A model generated the notes under the pieces. It had not been told where the DNA came from and did no database searches. It saw only the letters and a list, made by a program, of their open reading frames with translations. Positions 43,970-55,484 of a stretch of DNA of 64,000 nt are shown piece after piece. The position numbers and the translations under genes were made by a program. The DNA lies in NCBI RefSeq assembly GCF_001652265.1, contig NZ_LWBS01000154.1:36504-100503 (forward strand), in the 5' to 3' direction. Within the stretch, counting starts at the first letter, position 1, and every line of letters begins with the position of its first letter. This DNA comes from Rhizobium leguminosarum. Its GTDB lineage: Bacteria > Pseudomonadota > Alphaproteobacteria > Rhizobiales > Rhizobiaceae.

Positions 43970-45568
43970 ATGGCGCTCAGTTTCATCAAAAAGGTCTTTA
44001 CCTTCGGCAAGCCGGCTGAAGAACCTGTGCCTGCGGCGGTGGAAAGGGAGCTGGAGCCGCGTTCGCGCGACGAAGATCTGCCGATTGCTGACGATCCGGT
44101 TCTGGCCGAGGAAATGGATACGGCCGGCGGGCCGGCTGCCGATATTGACGAGGGCGGGGTCGAGGCGCCGGTTGCTGACGATGATGTCGAATCCGCAATC
44201 CTGCCCGCCGCCGACCAATTGAGCGATATGGGTGTCGTGCCGCTTTCATTGCTGGAAGCGGAAGCTGCGGCGGAAGCGGAGACGGAAGCCCATCCGATTG
44301 CTGTGGACGTTGCGGAAGCACCCCCCTCTGTCCCTTCGGGACATCTCCCCCACAAGGGGGGAGATCGTTCGGAGGTCGACGCGCCACCTTCGGTCGAAGA
44401 GACCGCGGAAGTCGCAGGCCTGCTTCCAGAAGAGATTTCGCCCGAGATCAATGTGGAGCAAGACATCTCCGTTCAGCCGATCTCCCCCCTTGTGGGGGAG
44501 ATGCCCGGCAGGGCAGAGGGGGGTATCTCACCCACCGAACCTTCCGAGATCGCCGCTGAACAGCCGAAGCTTGAATCGCCTATCCTCCCCAAGGGCTTCG
44601 CCACCGGCCCGAAGGTTGTCGAGCCGGAGCCCGTTGTCCTGCAGCCAAAACTCAGCTGGTTCCAGCGCCTGCGCAACGGTCTTGCACGCACCTCTTCGCA
44701 GCTGACCGGCCAGATCACCGCGCTCTTCACCAAGCGCAAGCTCGATGACGAGACGCTGCAGGATCTCGAGGACCTGCTGATCCAGGCCGATCTCGGCGTC
44801 GAGACCGCCATGCGCGTCACCGACACCCTCGCCTCCGAACGCTATGGCAAGGATGTCACCGGCGAGGATGTCAGCCGGATCATGGCGTTGGAAATCGCCA
44901 AGGTCCTGAAGCCGGTCGCCAAGCCGTTGCAGCTCGACCTCTCGCACAAGCCGCATGTCATCCTTGTCGTCGGCGTCAACGGCACCGGCAAGACGACGAC
45001 GATCGGCAAGCTTGCGGCGAAGCTTTCCGGCGCCGGGCTGAAGGTGATGCTGGCCGCCGGCGATACTTTCCGTGCGGCGGCGATCGAGCAGCTGAAAATC
45101 TGGGCCGACCGGACGAATTCCGAATTCATCGGCACCAAGCTCGGCGCCGATGCCGCCGGCCTTGCCTATGATGCCTTCGAACAGGCGAAGGCGAAAAAAT
45201 GCGACGTGCTGATCGTCGATACCGCCGGCCGCCTGCAGAACAAGGCAGAGCTGATGGCCGAACTCGAGAAGATCGTCCGCGTGCTCGGCAAACTCGATCC
45301 CGATGCGCCGCATACCGTGCTGCAGACGCTCGATGCCACGACCGGGCAGAACGCGCTGAGCCAGGTCGAGATCTTCCGCAACGTCGCCGGCGTCAACGGG
45401 CTGATCATGACCAAGCTCGACGGCACGGCGCGTGGCGGCATTCTCGTCGCCATCTCCGCCAAGCACAAGCTGCCGGTCTATTTCATCGGTGTTGGCGAGG
45501 GCGTCGAGGATCTGGAGCCGTTCGAGGCCGAGGATTTTGCCCATGCCATTGCCGGACTTGGGCAATGA
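43970..45568 (+). CDS. ftsY: SRP receptor FtsY with repeat-derived N-terminal insertions
   Basis: 532 residues. The NG domain starts at ~residue 225 (LSWFQRLRNGLARTSSQLTG) and has P-loop GVNGTGKTTTIGKLAA, AAGDTFRAAAIEQL, DTAGRLQNKAELM and TKLDGTARGGILVAI. The first ~220 residues are the acidic, variable membrane-binding A domain. Two inverted copies of a palindromic repeat are translated in frame there, as PPSVPSGHLPHKGGDRS and ISPLVGEMPGRAEGGIS. It receives Ffh-ribosome complexes at the inner membrane. Start ATG 43970. Confidence 0.96.
   Translation: MALSFIKKVFTFGKPAEEPVPAAVERELEPRSRDEDLPIADDPVLAEEMDTAGGPAADIDEGGVEAPVADDDVESAILPAADQLSDMGVVPLSLLEAEAAAEAETEAHPIAVDVAEAPPSVPSGHLPHKGGDRSEVDAPPSVEETAEVAGLLPEEISPEINVEQDISVQPISPLVGEMPGRAEGGISPTEPSEIAAEQPKLESPILPKGFATGPKVVEPEPVVLQPKLSWFQRLRNGLARTSSQLTGQITALFTKRKLDDETLQDLEDLLIQADLGVETAMRVTDTLASERYGKDVTGEDVSRIMALEIAKVLKPVAKPLQLDLSHKPHVILVVGVNGTGKTTTIGKLAAKLSGAGLKVMLAAGDTFRAAAIEQLKIWADRTNSEFIGTKLGADAAGLAYDAFEQAKAKKCDVLIVDTAGRLQNKAELMAELEKIVRVLGKLDPDAPHTVLQTLDATTGQNALSQVEIFRNVAGVNGLIMTKLDGTARGGILVAISAKHKLPVYFIGVGEGVEDLEPFEAEDFAHAIAGLGQ
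44330..44367. repeat. Palindromic repeat inside ftsY, copy 1
   Basis: CCCCCCTCTGTCCCTTCGGG followed by ACATCTCCCCCACAAGGGG and GGAGATCG. It has the same consensus as the intergenic copy at 49321-49371, in the same orientation, with a few changes (TCCCTTCGGGA for GCCCTGCCGGGC). The length keeps the ftsY frame open. Confidence 0.85.
44478..44523. repeat. Palindromic repeat inside ftsY, copy 2 (inverted)
   Basis: CGATCTCCCCCCTTGTGGGG followed by GAGATGCCCGGCAGGGCAG and AGGGGGG. It is the reverse complement of copy 1's consensus and nearly identical to 49452-49497. The pair is separated by ~110 bp. Confidence 0.85.
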
Positions 45569-45643
45569 TGCCACAGATATGCCGCCGAAAGGCTGCAGGG
45601 CACGGCCGGAAACAGTTTCCAGGAAAACAGGTTTGAAGAACGC

Positions 45644-46288
45644 ATGAGCACCGAAAGCGATATCACCCCGTCTGCTGCTGACCGGCATCACCCGCTGCTG
45701 AAACTGGCGCTGGAACTCGGGCCGCTGCTGATCTTCTTCTTCGCCAATCTGCGCGGCCAGTGGCTGGTGGAGACGTTTCCTGCTCTTTCCGAATTGGGCG
45801 GACCGCTGTTCGTCGCGACCGGGCTCTTCATGGCGGCGACGATCATCTCGCTGATCGTTTCGAAGATCGTGCTCGGCCATCTGCCGATCATGCCTTTTGT
45901 ATCCGGCATCGTTGTCGTCATCTTCGGCTCGCTGTCGATCTGGCTGCAGAACGAAACCTTCATTAAGATGAAGCCGACCATCGTCAATGCGCTCTTTGGA
46001 GTGGCGCTGCTCGGCGGGCTGGCCTTCGGCAAGTCGCTGCTCGGCTATGTCTTCAACGCCGCGTTTCAGCTCGATGCCGAGGGCTGGCGCAAGCTCACCA
46101 TCCGCTGGGGCATCTTCTTTCTCTTCCTTGCCGTGCTGAATGAAGTCGTCTGGCGCAATTTTTCCGATGGTACCTGGGTCGCCTTCAAGGTCTGGGGCAC
46201 GATGCCGATCACCATCATCTTCACGCTGGCGCAGATGCCGTTGGTGCTGAAGCATAGCGTCAACCTGGAAACGGAAGGCGAGAAGTGA
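45644..46288 (+). CDS. yciB: Inner-membrane septation protein A (YciB/IspZ family)
   Basis: 214 residues with five to six membrane helices: [60 protein letters not shown]. The signature [16 protein letters not shown] lies near the C-terminus. Family members affect intracellular septation and envelope integrity. It overlaps the next gene by 4 bp (GTGA) and follows ftsY after 75 bp, forming dapF-mtaB-ftsY-yciB-DUF2585. Confidence 0.92.
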   Translation: MSTESDITPSAADRHHPLLKLALELGPLLIFFFANLRGQWLVETFPALSELGGPLFVATGLFMAATIISLIVSKIVLGHLPIMPFVSGIVVVIFGSLSIWLQNETFIKMKPTIVNALFGVALLGGLAFGKSLLGYVFNAAFQLDAEGWRKLTIRWGIFFLFLAVLNEVVWRNFSDGTWVAFKVWGTMPITIIFTLAQMPLVLKHSVNLETEGEK

Positions 46289-46872
46289 GCGCTGTCGACG
46301 TAGAATCTCGCGTAAGACACCAGAACTTCTGGTTTGTCGCCTGCCTTGCGGTCCTGATCATCCAGATCGTCGCCGAATATATGATGGGCCGCGTGCCGAT
46401 CTGCGCCTGCGGCACTGTCAAGCTGTGGGAGGGCGGGGTCAATACCAGCGGCAATTCGCAGCATCTGTCGGATTGGTATACGCCGTCACATATCATCCAC
46501 GGCTTCCTGTTCTACGGGCTCGCGCATCTCATCCTGCGCGGCAAGCCGTTGGCGGCGAGGCTGCTGCTGGCGCTAGTGATCGAATCCGGCTGGGAGCTGC
46601 TCGAAAACTCCCCTCTCATCATCGACCGCTACCGCACGGCGACGATCGCGCTCGATTATTACGGCGACAGCATCCTGAATTCGGCGATGGACACCGTCTT
46701 CATGTGCGTCGGCTTCTTCTTTGCGCGTCGCGCACCGGTGGCGCTCACGGTTGCGATCGCCATCTTCTTCGAGATTTTCACCGGCTACGTGATCCGCGAC
46801 AACCTGACGCTCAATGTTGTGATGCTGATCTGGCCGGTGGAGGCGATCAAGGTCTGGCAGGGCGGGGGTTAA
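46285..46872 (+). CDS. DUF2585 family membrane protein
   Basis: 195 residues from GTG 46285, overlapping yciB. At least four membrane segments ([20 protein letters not shown] first). Conserved features: [60 protein letters not shown], and [13 protein letters not shown]. These match DUF2585, a UPF0314-type alphaproteobacterial family of unknown role. The His, Glu and Asp residues at the membrane face suggest a possible enzyme. Confidence 0.88.
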   Translation: MSAVDVESRVRHQNFWFVACLAVLIIQIVAEYMMGRVPICACGTVKLWEGGVNTSGNSQHLSDWYTPSHIIHGFLFYGLAHLILRGKPLAARLLLALVIESGWELLENSPLIIDRYRTATIALDYYGDSILNSAMDTVFMCVGFFFARRAPVALTVAIAIFFEIFTGYVIRDNLTLNVVMLIWPVEAIKVWQGGG

Positions 46873-47016
46873 GACCCCTCCCCAAGGGGGAGGGACTAAC
46901 TCGTGGCACCGCCTCGCAAACCAGACAAACTGCACACCGGACGTTCGATAGGACGCACGGCAAGAGCCGCACGTTAAGCCCCTCCCCCTTGTGGGGAGGG
47001 GTTGGGGAGGGGTCTT
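46871..47016. repeat. Intergenic element with 15-bp terminal inverted repeats
   Basis: AAGACCCCTCCCCAA (46871-46885) is exactly complementary to TTGGGGAGGGGTCTT (47002-47016). Inner arms GGGGGAGGG and CCTCCCCCTTGTGGGGAGGG strengthen the stem. The last base of the DUF2585 stop lies in the repeat. It separates that gene from the convergent ccmG and may act as a bidirectional terminator. Confidence 0.7.
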
Positions 47017-47031
47017 TTGTGGATCACTTAC

Positions 47032-47640
47032 TCAGGAAGTCGGCTTCCCGAGCGCCTTTTCCATCGCTGGAAAAAGCCCTTCCTTCAGGCTGATATCGTC
47101 GAAGGGACCGACGCGCTTATAGAGGATCGTGCCGTCAGGCCCGACCAGATAGCTTTCCGGAATGCCGTAGACACCCCAGTCGATCGCCGCCTTGCCGTTC
47201 GGATCGATGCCGATCGCCCGGTAGGGGTTGCCGAGTTCGCCGAGGAAACGAAGGGCGCTGTCGCCGTGGTCCTTGTAATTGATGGCGACGATGTTCAGCC
47301 GTCCGTCTTTTGCCAGTTCTTTCAATATTGGATGTTCGTCCCGGCAGGGGAGGCACCATGAGGCAAAGACGTTGACGAGGGTCAATTTGCCCTTGATTGC
47401 CGCATCGGTCAGCGCCGGCAGGTTGGCGCCGTCGAGCGGCGGCAGGTTGAGTGCGGGCGCCTTGGTGCCGATCAGGGCGGAGGGAATTTCGGCGATGTTC
47501 TTGCCATGGAAATCCTGGTCGTAGAGCATCTTTCCGGCCGTGGCCGCAATGCCGCCGAAGACGACGAGCGGCAGCAGCGCCAATGCGTAACGGCTCAGCC
47601 CGCGCGGCTTGGTGGCGGTGTTTTCCGGGGTGTCGTTCAT
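47032..47640 (-). CDS. ccmG: Thiol:disulfide interchange protein CcmG/DsbE
   Basis: 202 residues with one N-terminal membrane anchor ([20 protein letters not shown]). The periplasmic thioredoxin fold has active site [10 protein letters not shown] and the family insert [15 protein letters not shown] with cis-Pro. It reduces apocytochrome c cysteines before haem attachment. It overlaps ccmD by 4 bp and is last in ccmA-B-C-D-G. Confidence 0.94.
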   Translation of the reverse strand: MNDTPENTATKPRGLSRYALALLPLVVFGGIAATAGKMLYDQDFHGKNIAEIPSALIGTKAPALNLPPLDGANLPALTDAAIKGKLTLVNVFASWCLPCRDEHPILKELAKDGRLNIVAINYKDHGDSALRFLGELGNPYRAIGIDPNGKAAIDWGVYGIPESYLVGPDGTILYKRVGPFDDISLKEGLFPAMEKALGKPTS

Positions 47641-47816
47641 TCGCCATCCCTCATACTATCCTTGGGGCGCGCCGAACGGCGGCGGATGCCGGCGGCCTCA
47701 AGGGCTGCAAGTTCCCTGCGGCAGGCGCGGCCGTCGGCCCAGGTCCAGGCGGTGACGGCGATCGTCACCAGGGCTGCAAAGCCATAGGAAGCGTAGACGT
47801 AGAAGGCATGCGTCAC
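47637..47816 (-). CDS. ccmD: Haem exporter small subunit CcmD
   Basis: 59 residues from GTG 47816, two bases after the ccmC stop. One membrane helix ([20 protein letters not shown]) with the family's F-x-x-x-x-Y-x-F/A start, followed by a basic cytoplasmic tail ([19 protein letters not shown]). It helps release holo-CcmE from CcmABC. Confidence 0.88.
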   Translation of the reverse strand: MTHAFYVYASYGFAALVTIAVTAWTWADGRACRRELAALEAAGIRRRSARPKDSMRDGE

Positions 47817-47818
47817 GG

Positions 47819-48580
47819 CTATTCCTCCCGGCTTGCCATGCGGGCGGCAAGACGGCGCTGGGCGGCAATGCGGCGGCGCCAGATCTCGTTCCTCATCGCC
47901 ATGATGTGCAGCGTGAAGAAGAGCAGGGTGAAGGCGATCGCCATGATCAGCAGCGGGCGCAGGAATTCCGGATCGATCGCCGGTCCATCGAGGCGCAGCA
48001 CGCTCGCCGATTGGTGCAGCGTGTTCCACCACTCGACCGAAAACTTGATGATCGGAATGTTGACGAAGCCGACGAGAATGAGGACGGCGGTGACGCGCGC
48101 AGCCTTCGACGGATCGTCGATGGCGCGGTTCAGCGCGATCAGCCCGAGATACATCAGGAAGAGAACAAAGACGGAGGTGAGCCGCGCATCCCAGACCCAC
48201 CAGGTGCCCCACATCGGCTTGCCCCAGAGCGAACCGGTGACGAGTGCGAGCAGGGTGAAGGCGGCGCCGAGCGGGGCCGCGGCCTTGGCGGAGACATCGG
48301 CCAGCGGATGGCGCCAGACCAACGTGCCGATCGCCGAGACGCTCATGATCGTATAGCACATCATCGAAAGCCAGGCCGAGGGCACATGCACATACATGAT
48401 GCGCACGGTCTCGCCCTGCTGGTAATCGCCTTCGGTGGCGAAGCTCAGATAGAGGCCGACCACGAAACAGAGGGCGGTGATGCCAGCCAGCCACGGAAGG
48501 GCGCGCGCCGCCAGCGCCAGAAACCGCGTCGGGTTGGCGAGATCGCTGAATTTGCTGATGGCAAGGCTCGTTTCGCTCAT
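47819..48580 (-). CDS. ccmC: Haem-handling protein CcmC
   Basis: 253 residues from ATG 48580. Six membrane helices and the tryptophan-rich periplasmic motif [18 protein letters not shown], which holds haem for transfer to CcmE. The conserved histidines lie in MYVHVPSAW and the later [10 protein letters not shown]. Intact order with ccmB and ccmD. Confidence 0.95.
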   Translation of the reverse strand: MSETSLAISKFSDLANPTRFLALAARALPWLAGITALCFVVGLYLSFATEGDYQQGETVRIMYVHVPSAWLSMMCYTIMSVSAIGTLVWRHPLADVSAKAAAPLGAAFTLLALVTGSLWGKPMWGTWWVWDARLTSVFVLFLMYLGLIALNRAIDDPSKAARVTAVLILVGFVNIPIIKFSVEWWNTLHQSASVLRLDGPAIDPEFLRPLLIMAIAFTLLFFTLHIMAMRNEIWRRRIAAQRRLAARMASREE

Positions 48581-48628
48581 GATCGTTTCCTTACCTTGAT
48601 CCGACTTTTCCCGCAATCGAATGGCCCA

Positions 48629-49288
48629 TCAATCCGCTGTGTTTCGTAGCGCCAGGGCGGAGGCTGCCGGGCCGATGACCGCGAAGAAGAGTGTCAGCGC
48701 AATGAGGATCAGGAAGGGTGGCAGGAAGGGGGCGGGATCCTCGACTGCGGCATAGGTGGCGCTGACGCCGAAGATCAGCACCGGGATGGTCAGCGGCAGC
48801 ACGAGGATCGAGACCAGCAGGCCGCCGCGGGGCAGCGCCACGGCTACGGCAGCACCCACGGCGCCGATGAAGGTGATGGCAGGCGAGCCGACCAGCAGCG
48901 TCAGCATGGTCGCGCCGATCGCCGTCTCGTCCATGTTCATGAAGAGGCCGAGCAGCGGCGAGGCGATGACCAGCGGCAGGCTGGTGGCCGTCCAATGGGC
49001 GAAGCATTTGACCAGCACGGTCAGGACGAGCGGCGTTTCCTGCATCAGCATCAGGTCAAGCGATCCGTCGTCGCGCTCGGCCTGGAACAGGCGGTCGAGG
49101 CCGAGAAGGGCGGCGAGCAGCGCGCCGATCCAGACGATGGCGGGGCCGATGCGCGACAGCAGCTTGAGATCGGGGCCGACGCCGAAGGGAATGACGGCGA
49201 CGATGGTCAGGAAGAACAGCACGCCGATCAATGCACCGCCGCCGGCGCGGATGGAAAGTTTCAGGTCGCGGAGGAAGAGGGCGGTCAT
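48629..49288 (-). CDS. ccmB: Haem exporter permease CcmB
   Basis: 219 residues from ATG 49288. Six hydrophobic segments of the CcmB family, including LIGVLFFLTIVAVIPFGVGP, IGPAIVWIGALLAALLGLDR and FQAERDDGSLDLMLM, a signature of CcmB. With CcmA it forms the ABC part that frees holo-CcmE. A palindromic repeat pair separates it from ccmA. Confidence 0.94.
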   Translation of the reverse strand: MTALFLRDLKLSIRAGGGALIGVLFFLTIVAVIPFGVGPDLKLLSRIGPAIVWIGALLAALLGLDRLFQAERDDGSLDLMLMQETPLVLTVLVKCFAHWTATSLPLVIASPLLGLFMNMDETAIGATMLTLLVGSPAITFIGAVGAAVAVALPRGGLLVSILVLPLTIPVLIFGVSATYAAVEDPAPFLPPFLILIALTLFFAVIGPAASALALRNTAD

Positions 49289-49320
49289 GTGGGACAGCTC
49301 TCTAGATGTGCGGTGGACGG

Positions 49321-49371
49321 GGCACCCCCCTCTGCCCTGCCGGGCATCTCCCCCACAAGGGGGGAGATCGG
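49321..49371. repeat. Palindromic repeat between ccmA and ccmB, copy 3
   Basis: CACCCCCCTCTGCCCTGCCG followed by GGCATCTCCCCCACAAGGGG and GGAGATCGG. It is the same family as the copies inside ftsY. Confidence 0.85.
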
Positions 49372-49451
49372 CTGGATGCTCTCGCTTCCCCAAACAATCG
49401 GCCATCCAAATCGGCAATCCGGTTGCGAAGCGGGAAAGCTAAGCAGCTTGT

Positions 49452-49497
49452 GATCTCCCCCCTTGTGGGGGAGATGCCCGGCAGGGCAGAGGGGGAT
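49452..49497. repeat. Palindromic repeat between ccmA and ccmB, copy 4 (inverted)
   Basis: GATCTCCCCCCTTGTGGGGG followed by AGATGCCCGGCAGGGCAGAG and GGGGAT, the reverse complement of copy 3, 80 bp away. The pair can form a long hairpin in the ccmA-ccmB spacer. Confidence 0.85.
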
Positions 49498-49514
49498 AGC
49501 CAAACCGAGCAGCA

Positions 49515-50162
49515 TCAACCCCACACCCCCGCATCGACCCCGGCAAAGCCGGTCATCTTCAATTCCTGCATATTCCTCAGCCCCAGCGCCTGATGCGTTG
49601 CCGCCAGCACGATGCCGCCCTTTGTCTGATGCGCTCCAATCAAATCGGCAAGCAGCCGGTCGGCGCTGGCATCGAGTGCGGCGGTCGGCTCGTCGAGGAT
49701 CCAGACAGGGCGATGGGCGACGAGCAGCTTGGCGAAGGCTATCCGGCGCTGCTGGCCGGCGGAGAGATAACCGAAGGGAAGGTGGGTGATGCCGGCAAGA
49801 CCGACGGCGTCAGTGGCGTCCTCGATGGAAAGGGCAGCGGCGGAGCCTGCACTGCCGAGAAAGGCGCGCCAGAAATCGAGGTTTTCTGCAACCGTAAGTT
49901 CACTCTTCATCGCATTTCGATGGCCGAGGTAGTGGCTTACTTCGCCGGGATGCCTGCCCCCCGGGCTCTCTTCATCGCGGAAGATGACAGTGCCTTTTTC
50001 CGGCCTCAGCAGTCCGGCGGCGACACGCAACAAAGTGGACTTTCCCGATCCATTTCTCCCAGTCAGGATAAGCGCCTCGCCGGCTGCCAAGTGAAAGGAA
50101 ATGTTAACGAAAATGAGATCCTCACCGCGCCTTGCAGCCAGATTTTCGGCGGTGAGATGCAT
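49515..50162 (-). CDS. ccmA: Haem exporter ATP-binding protein CcmA
   Basis: 215 residues. An ABC ATPase with Walker A LTGRNGSGKSTLLRVAAGLL, signature FGYLSAGQQRRIAFAKLLV and Walker B PVWILDEPTAALDASA. Short, as usual for CcmA. First gene of the ccm operon; ccmB follows after ~225 bp filled by a repeat pair. ccmE, ccmF and ccmH are not in the window. Confidence 0.95.
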   Translation of the reverse strand: MHLTAENLAARRGEDLIFVNISFHLAAGEALILTGRNGSGKSTLLRVAAGLLRPEKGTVIFRDEESPGGRHPGEVSHYLGHRNAMKSELTVAENLDFWRAFLGSAGSAAALSIEDATDAVGLAGITHLPFGYLSAGQQRRIAFAKLLVAHRPVWILDEPTAALDASADRLLADLIGAHQTKGGIVLAATHQALGLRNMQELKMTGFAGVDAGVWG

Positions 50163-50424
50163 GCGTCGGCTCTTTCCTGGTTTCGGCTTGCGGCGGGGTC
50201 AAAAAATGTCCGATTTTGACCGTGCTCGGGTATGGCAAGTTTTTAGGAAATTATCTATAAGACCTGCAACCACGCCAGCGGTCGGCGTGAATTTCATCCT
50301 TGCGCCGAACTTGGAGCGTCTGTTCCACGTGCGGACGGCGGAAATGGCCGTACCCGCATCCTGATGTGCATTAAGTGCATAGGCGTTCGCACGACTGTGT
50401 TGGCTATCAGAAACGGGGTATCTC

Positions 50425-53115
<2,691 letters not shown>

Positions 53116-53141
53116 TTTTTTAAGAGATGCGCGTGATAATG

Positions 53142-53176
53142 GCCGCCGGAGAGCAATCTCCGGCGGCTTTTCTTTG
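53142..53176 (+). terminator. Terminator after acnA
   Basis: GCCGCCGGAGA and TCTCCGGCGGC form an 11-bp perfect stem with a 4-nt loop (GCAA), followed by TTTTCTTT, 27 bp after the acnA stop. Confidence 0.92.
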
Positions 53177-53352
53177 ATGTGACGACAGTATTTGGACGGG
53201 CTCACGATGATTTGTTTTACGCAGGTTCCGGCCGGGCTACGTCTCACCCGTTCGTGATTTTCCGTTTGGACCCTGAGGGATTATTCGTACGTTCATATGT
53301 CAGGGCCTCCGGTACAAACATGCCGTCGGCGCTGAAAAAGAGGTGCAGGTGA

Positions 53353-54093
53353 ATGTCCCCCCGTTTTTTGATTCCGCTGATCGCCGGCGTTGTTCTCTCA
53401 GGCCCGCTGCAGGCCGAGGACGGCACGCCGAAAGGTGTCGTCGAACTCTTCACGTCGCAGGGCTGCTCCTCCTGTCCTCCCGCTGATGCCGCTTTCCGCA
53501 AGCTGGTGAACCAGGGCGATGTCATCGCGCTCGCTTACCATGTCGATTACTGGAACTATCTCGGCTGGGCCGATACGCTGAGCTCCAAGGAAAACACCGA
53601 GCGGCAGTACGGCTATGCCAGGACGATGGGCCGCAGCAACGTCTATACGCCTCAGGCCATCGTCAACGGACGCGGCCATCTGGCCGGCGCCGATCTCAGC
53701 GGCATCAACGGCAAGATCGACACCTACAGCAGCGAAGGCAATGGGCTGACCGTTCCCATCAGTGCCGCGATGCGCGGCGACGAACTGGAGATCAAGATCG
53801 GTGCGGGACAGGGCAAAGCCAATGTCGTGATGGTCTATTTCGACAAGGAAAAGACGATCGATGTCGAAAAGGGCGAGAACAGCGGCAAGAAGATTTCCTA
53901 TCTGCACAGCGTCACAAATGTCGAAACCGTCGGCATGTGGGACGGCAAGGCGACCAATCTGACGCTGCCGGCCAGCGTCCTGCAGCGGCCGCAGCTCGAG
54001 GGCTGCGCGATCCTGCTGCAATCAGCGACCGCAGATGGCGACCCGGCTGCGATCCTTGGCGCGACCGTGGTGATGGCTGGCAAAAATATCTGA
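53353..54093 (+). CDS. DUF1223 secreted thioredoxin-like protein
   Basis: 246 residues. Signal peptide RFLIPLIAGVVLSGPLQAED. The mature part begins GVVELFTSQGCSSCPPADAA, carrying the CxxC of DUF1223 proteins, then VIALAYHVDYWNYLGWADTL and GRSNVYTPQAIVNGRG with the cis-Pro position. Thioredoxin-fold, periplasmic; a redox or metal role is presumed but unproven. Confidence 0.9.
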   Translation: MSPRFLIPLIAGVVLSGPLQAEDGTPKGVVELFTSQGCSSCPPADAAFRKLVNQGDVIALAYHVDYWNYLGWADTLSSKENTERQYGYARTMGRSNVYTPQAIVNGRGHLAGADLSGINGKIDTYSSEGNGLTVPISAAMRGDELEIKIGAGQGKANVVMVYFDKEKTIDVEKGENSGKKISYLHSVTNVETVGMWDGKATNLTLPASVLQRPQLEGCAILLQSATADGDPAAILGATVVMAGKNI

Positions 54094-54408
54094 GATTCCA
54101 TCCGCTTTCGGATGAAGTGCTGGGGCGGCCCGGCCGAGCGTATTCGGGGCTGGGGTTAAGGTCGATACGCTCCGCCGGGCCTTTTGGCGCGCTGGCGCCA
54201 AACTGGAATTCATAAATCTCCTGCAAATGAGGCGCTGTTTTGACTGAAATGCGGCGCTGCGGAGAAAGCGTGGTGCCCGCCAGCGCCCTTGCGACAGAGA
54301 CGCGCGGCGCTGCAGTGCGGCCGAATGTGACGGCTGGTACTCTTGCAATTTGCGGCGGCTCGGGCAAACTGTCACCCTCCTGTCACAAGCGGAGGCCTCG
54401 GGAGACTG
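54094..54408. other. Non-coding stretch with hairpin
   Basis: 315 bp between the DUF1223 and DUF2794 genes. TTTGGCGC and GCGCCAAA arms (54183-54202) make a short dyad near the middle. The rest must hold the promoter of the DUF2794 gene (AGACTGATG at the start). No gene was seen. Confidence 0.4.
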
Positions 54409-54810
54409 ATGACAGATCAGCCGGATTTGCGACACGGCGAGAGCCGCTCCGTCGACAATAGTTCCTCAGTCGTCGTCGATCTCAGGGAATACAAACAAAG
54501 CAAGGACCTGCTTCCGGTGACCTTCCACCGGCGCGAACTGGACGCGATCCTCTGGATCTACGGCCGCATGGTCGGTGACGGTGAGTGGCGCGACTACGCC
54601 ATCGATCACCTGAAGGACAGGGCGGTCTTTTCCGTTTTCAAGCGCTCCGGCGAAATGCCGCTCTTCCGCATCGAGAAAAACCCGAAGCTTGCCGCCAAGC
54701 AGGGCGCCTATTCGGTGATCAGCGTCAACGGCACCATCCTGAAGCGCGGTCACGAGCTGAACCAGGTGCTGAAGGTGTTCGACAAGGCCCTGAAGCTCGT
54801 CGACAAGTAA
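54409..54810 (+). CDS. DUF2794 family protein
   Basis: 133 residues from ATG 54409 with GGGAG upstream. The whole protein matches DUF2794: LPVTFHRRELDAILWIYGRM, GDGEWRDYAIDHLKDRAVFS, FRIEKNPKLAAKQGAYSVIS. An alphaproteobacterial family of unknown role with no signal peptide. It converges with the GNAT gene, 6 bp between stop codons. Confidence 0.92.
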   Translation: MTDQPDLRHGESRSVDNSSSVVVDLREYKQSKDLLPVTFHRRELDAILWIYGRMVGDGEWRDYAIDHLKDRAVFSVFKRSGEMPLFRIEKNPKLAAKQGAYSVISVNGTILKRGHELNQVLKVFDKALKLVDK

Positions 54811-54816
54811 GCCGCA

Positions 54817-55374
54817 TCAGCCGGCAAACAGCGTCCCGGGATAGACGGACGGATCCGGATCGCTCGTCATAGCTTCGCCGAGCGCGCGCTGCATGAACAT
54901 CGTGTCCAGCCAGCGGCCATGCTTATAGCCGGTGCCCTTCATCAGACCGACCTCCGCGAAGCCGGCTGCGCGATGAAGCGCGATCGAGGCGGGGCTGGCG
55001 CCGCCGATGACGGCTGCCATCTGACGGAAACCGAGTCCGGTGCAGCGGTCGATCAGTTCGGCGAGCAGCGCCTTGCCGATGCCCCGGCCGCGGGCCTGCG
55101 GCGCCAGATAGATCGAATCCTCGACCAGCCAGCGATAGGCAGGACGCGTGCGAAACGCCGAGGCATAGGCGTAGCCGAGAAGAGTTCCATCCGCATCGGT
55201 TGCGGCAACATAGGGATATTGCTGGCTGACGATGGCCGCAAAACGTTGCGCCAGCTCGGCCTCGGACGGCGGCTCGATCTCATAGCTTGCGACGCCGTTC
55301 AGGACCGATTCGCGATAGATATCGGCAATGGCGGGAATATCGGCGTTCGAAGCATCGCGCAGGAGGAAGGACAT
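54817..55374 (-). CDS. GNAT N-acetyltransferase (phosphinothricin/methionine-sulfoximine type)
   Basis: 185 residues from ATG 55374. The GNAT acetyl-CoA site is VEDSIYLAPQARGRGIGKAL. The N-terminal IADIYRESVLNGVASYEIEP and the late GFAEVGLMKGTGYKHGRWLD are typical of the Pat/MnaT group that acetylate phosphinothricin or methionine sulfoximine. Cytoplasmic. The true physiological substrate cannot be told. Confidence 0.88.
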   Translation of the reverse strand: MSFLLRDASNADIPAIADIYRESVLNGVASYEIEPPSEAELAQRFAAIVSQQYPYVAATDADGTLLGYAYASAFRTRPAYRWLVEDSIYLAPQARGRGIGKALLAELIDRCTGLGFRQMAAVIGGASPASIALHRAAGFAEVGLMKGTGYKHGRWLDTMFMQRALGEAMTSDPDPSVYPGTLFAG

Positions 55375-55440
55375 TTCAGCAGCATATCCATAAGGGCGGC
55401 AAGGGCTTTCTAAAACCATTCCGTGAAAGCCTACGCAACA

Positions 55441-55466
55441 AAAAAGGCGGCCGAAGCCGCCTTTTC
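55441..55466 (-). terminator. Terminator after BI-1 gene
   Basis: AAAAAGGCGGC and GCCGCCTTTT arms with CGAA loop, 19 bp past the BI-1 stop on the minus strand, ending in TTTTT when read on that strand. Symmetrical, so it may also stop readthrough from the other side. Confidence 0.88.
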
Positions 55467-55484
55467 GATCTCAGTCTGCCCTGC

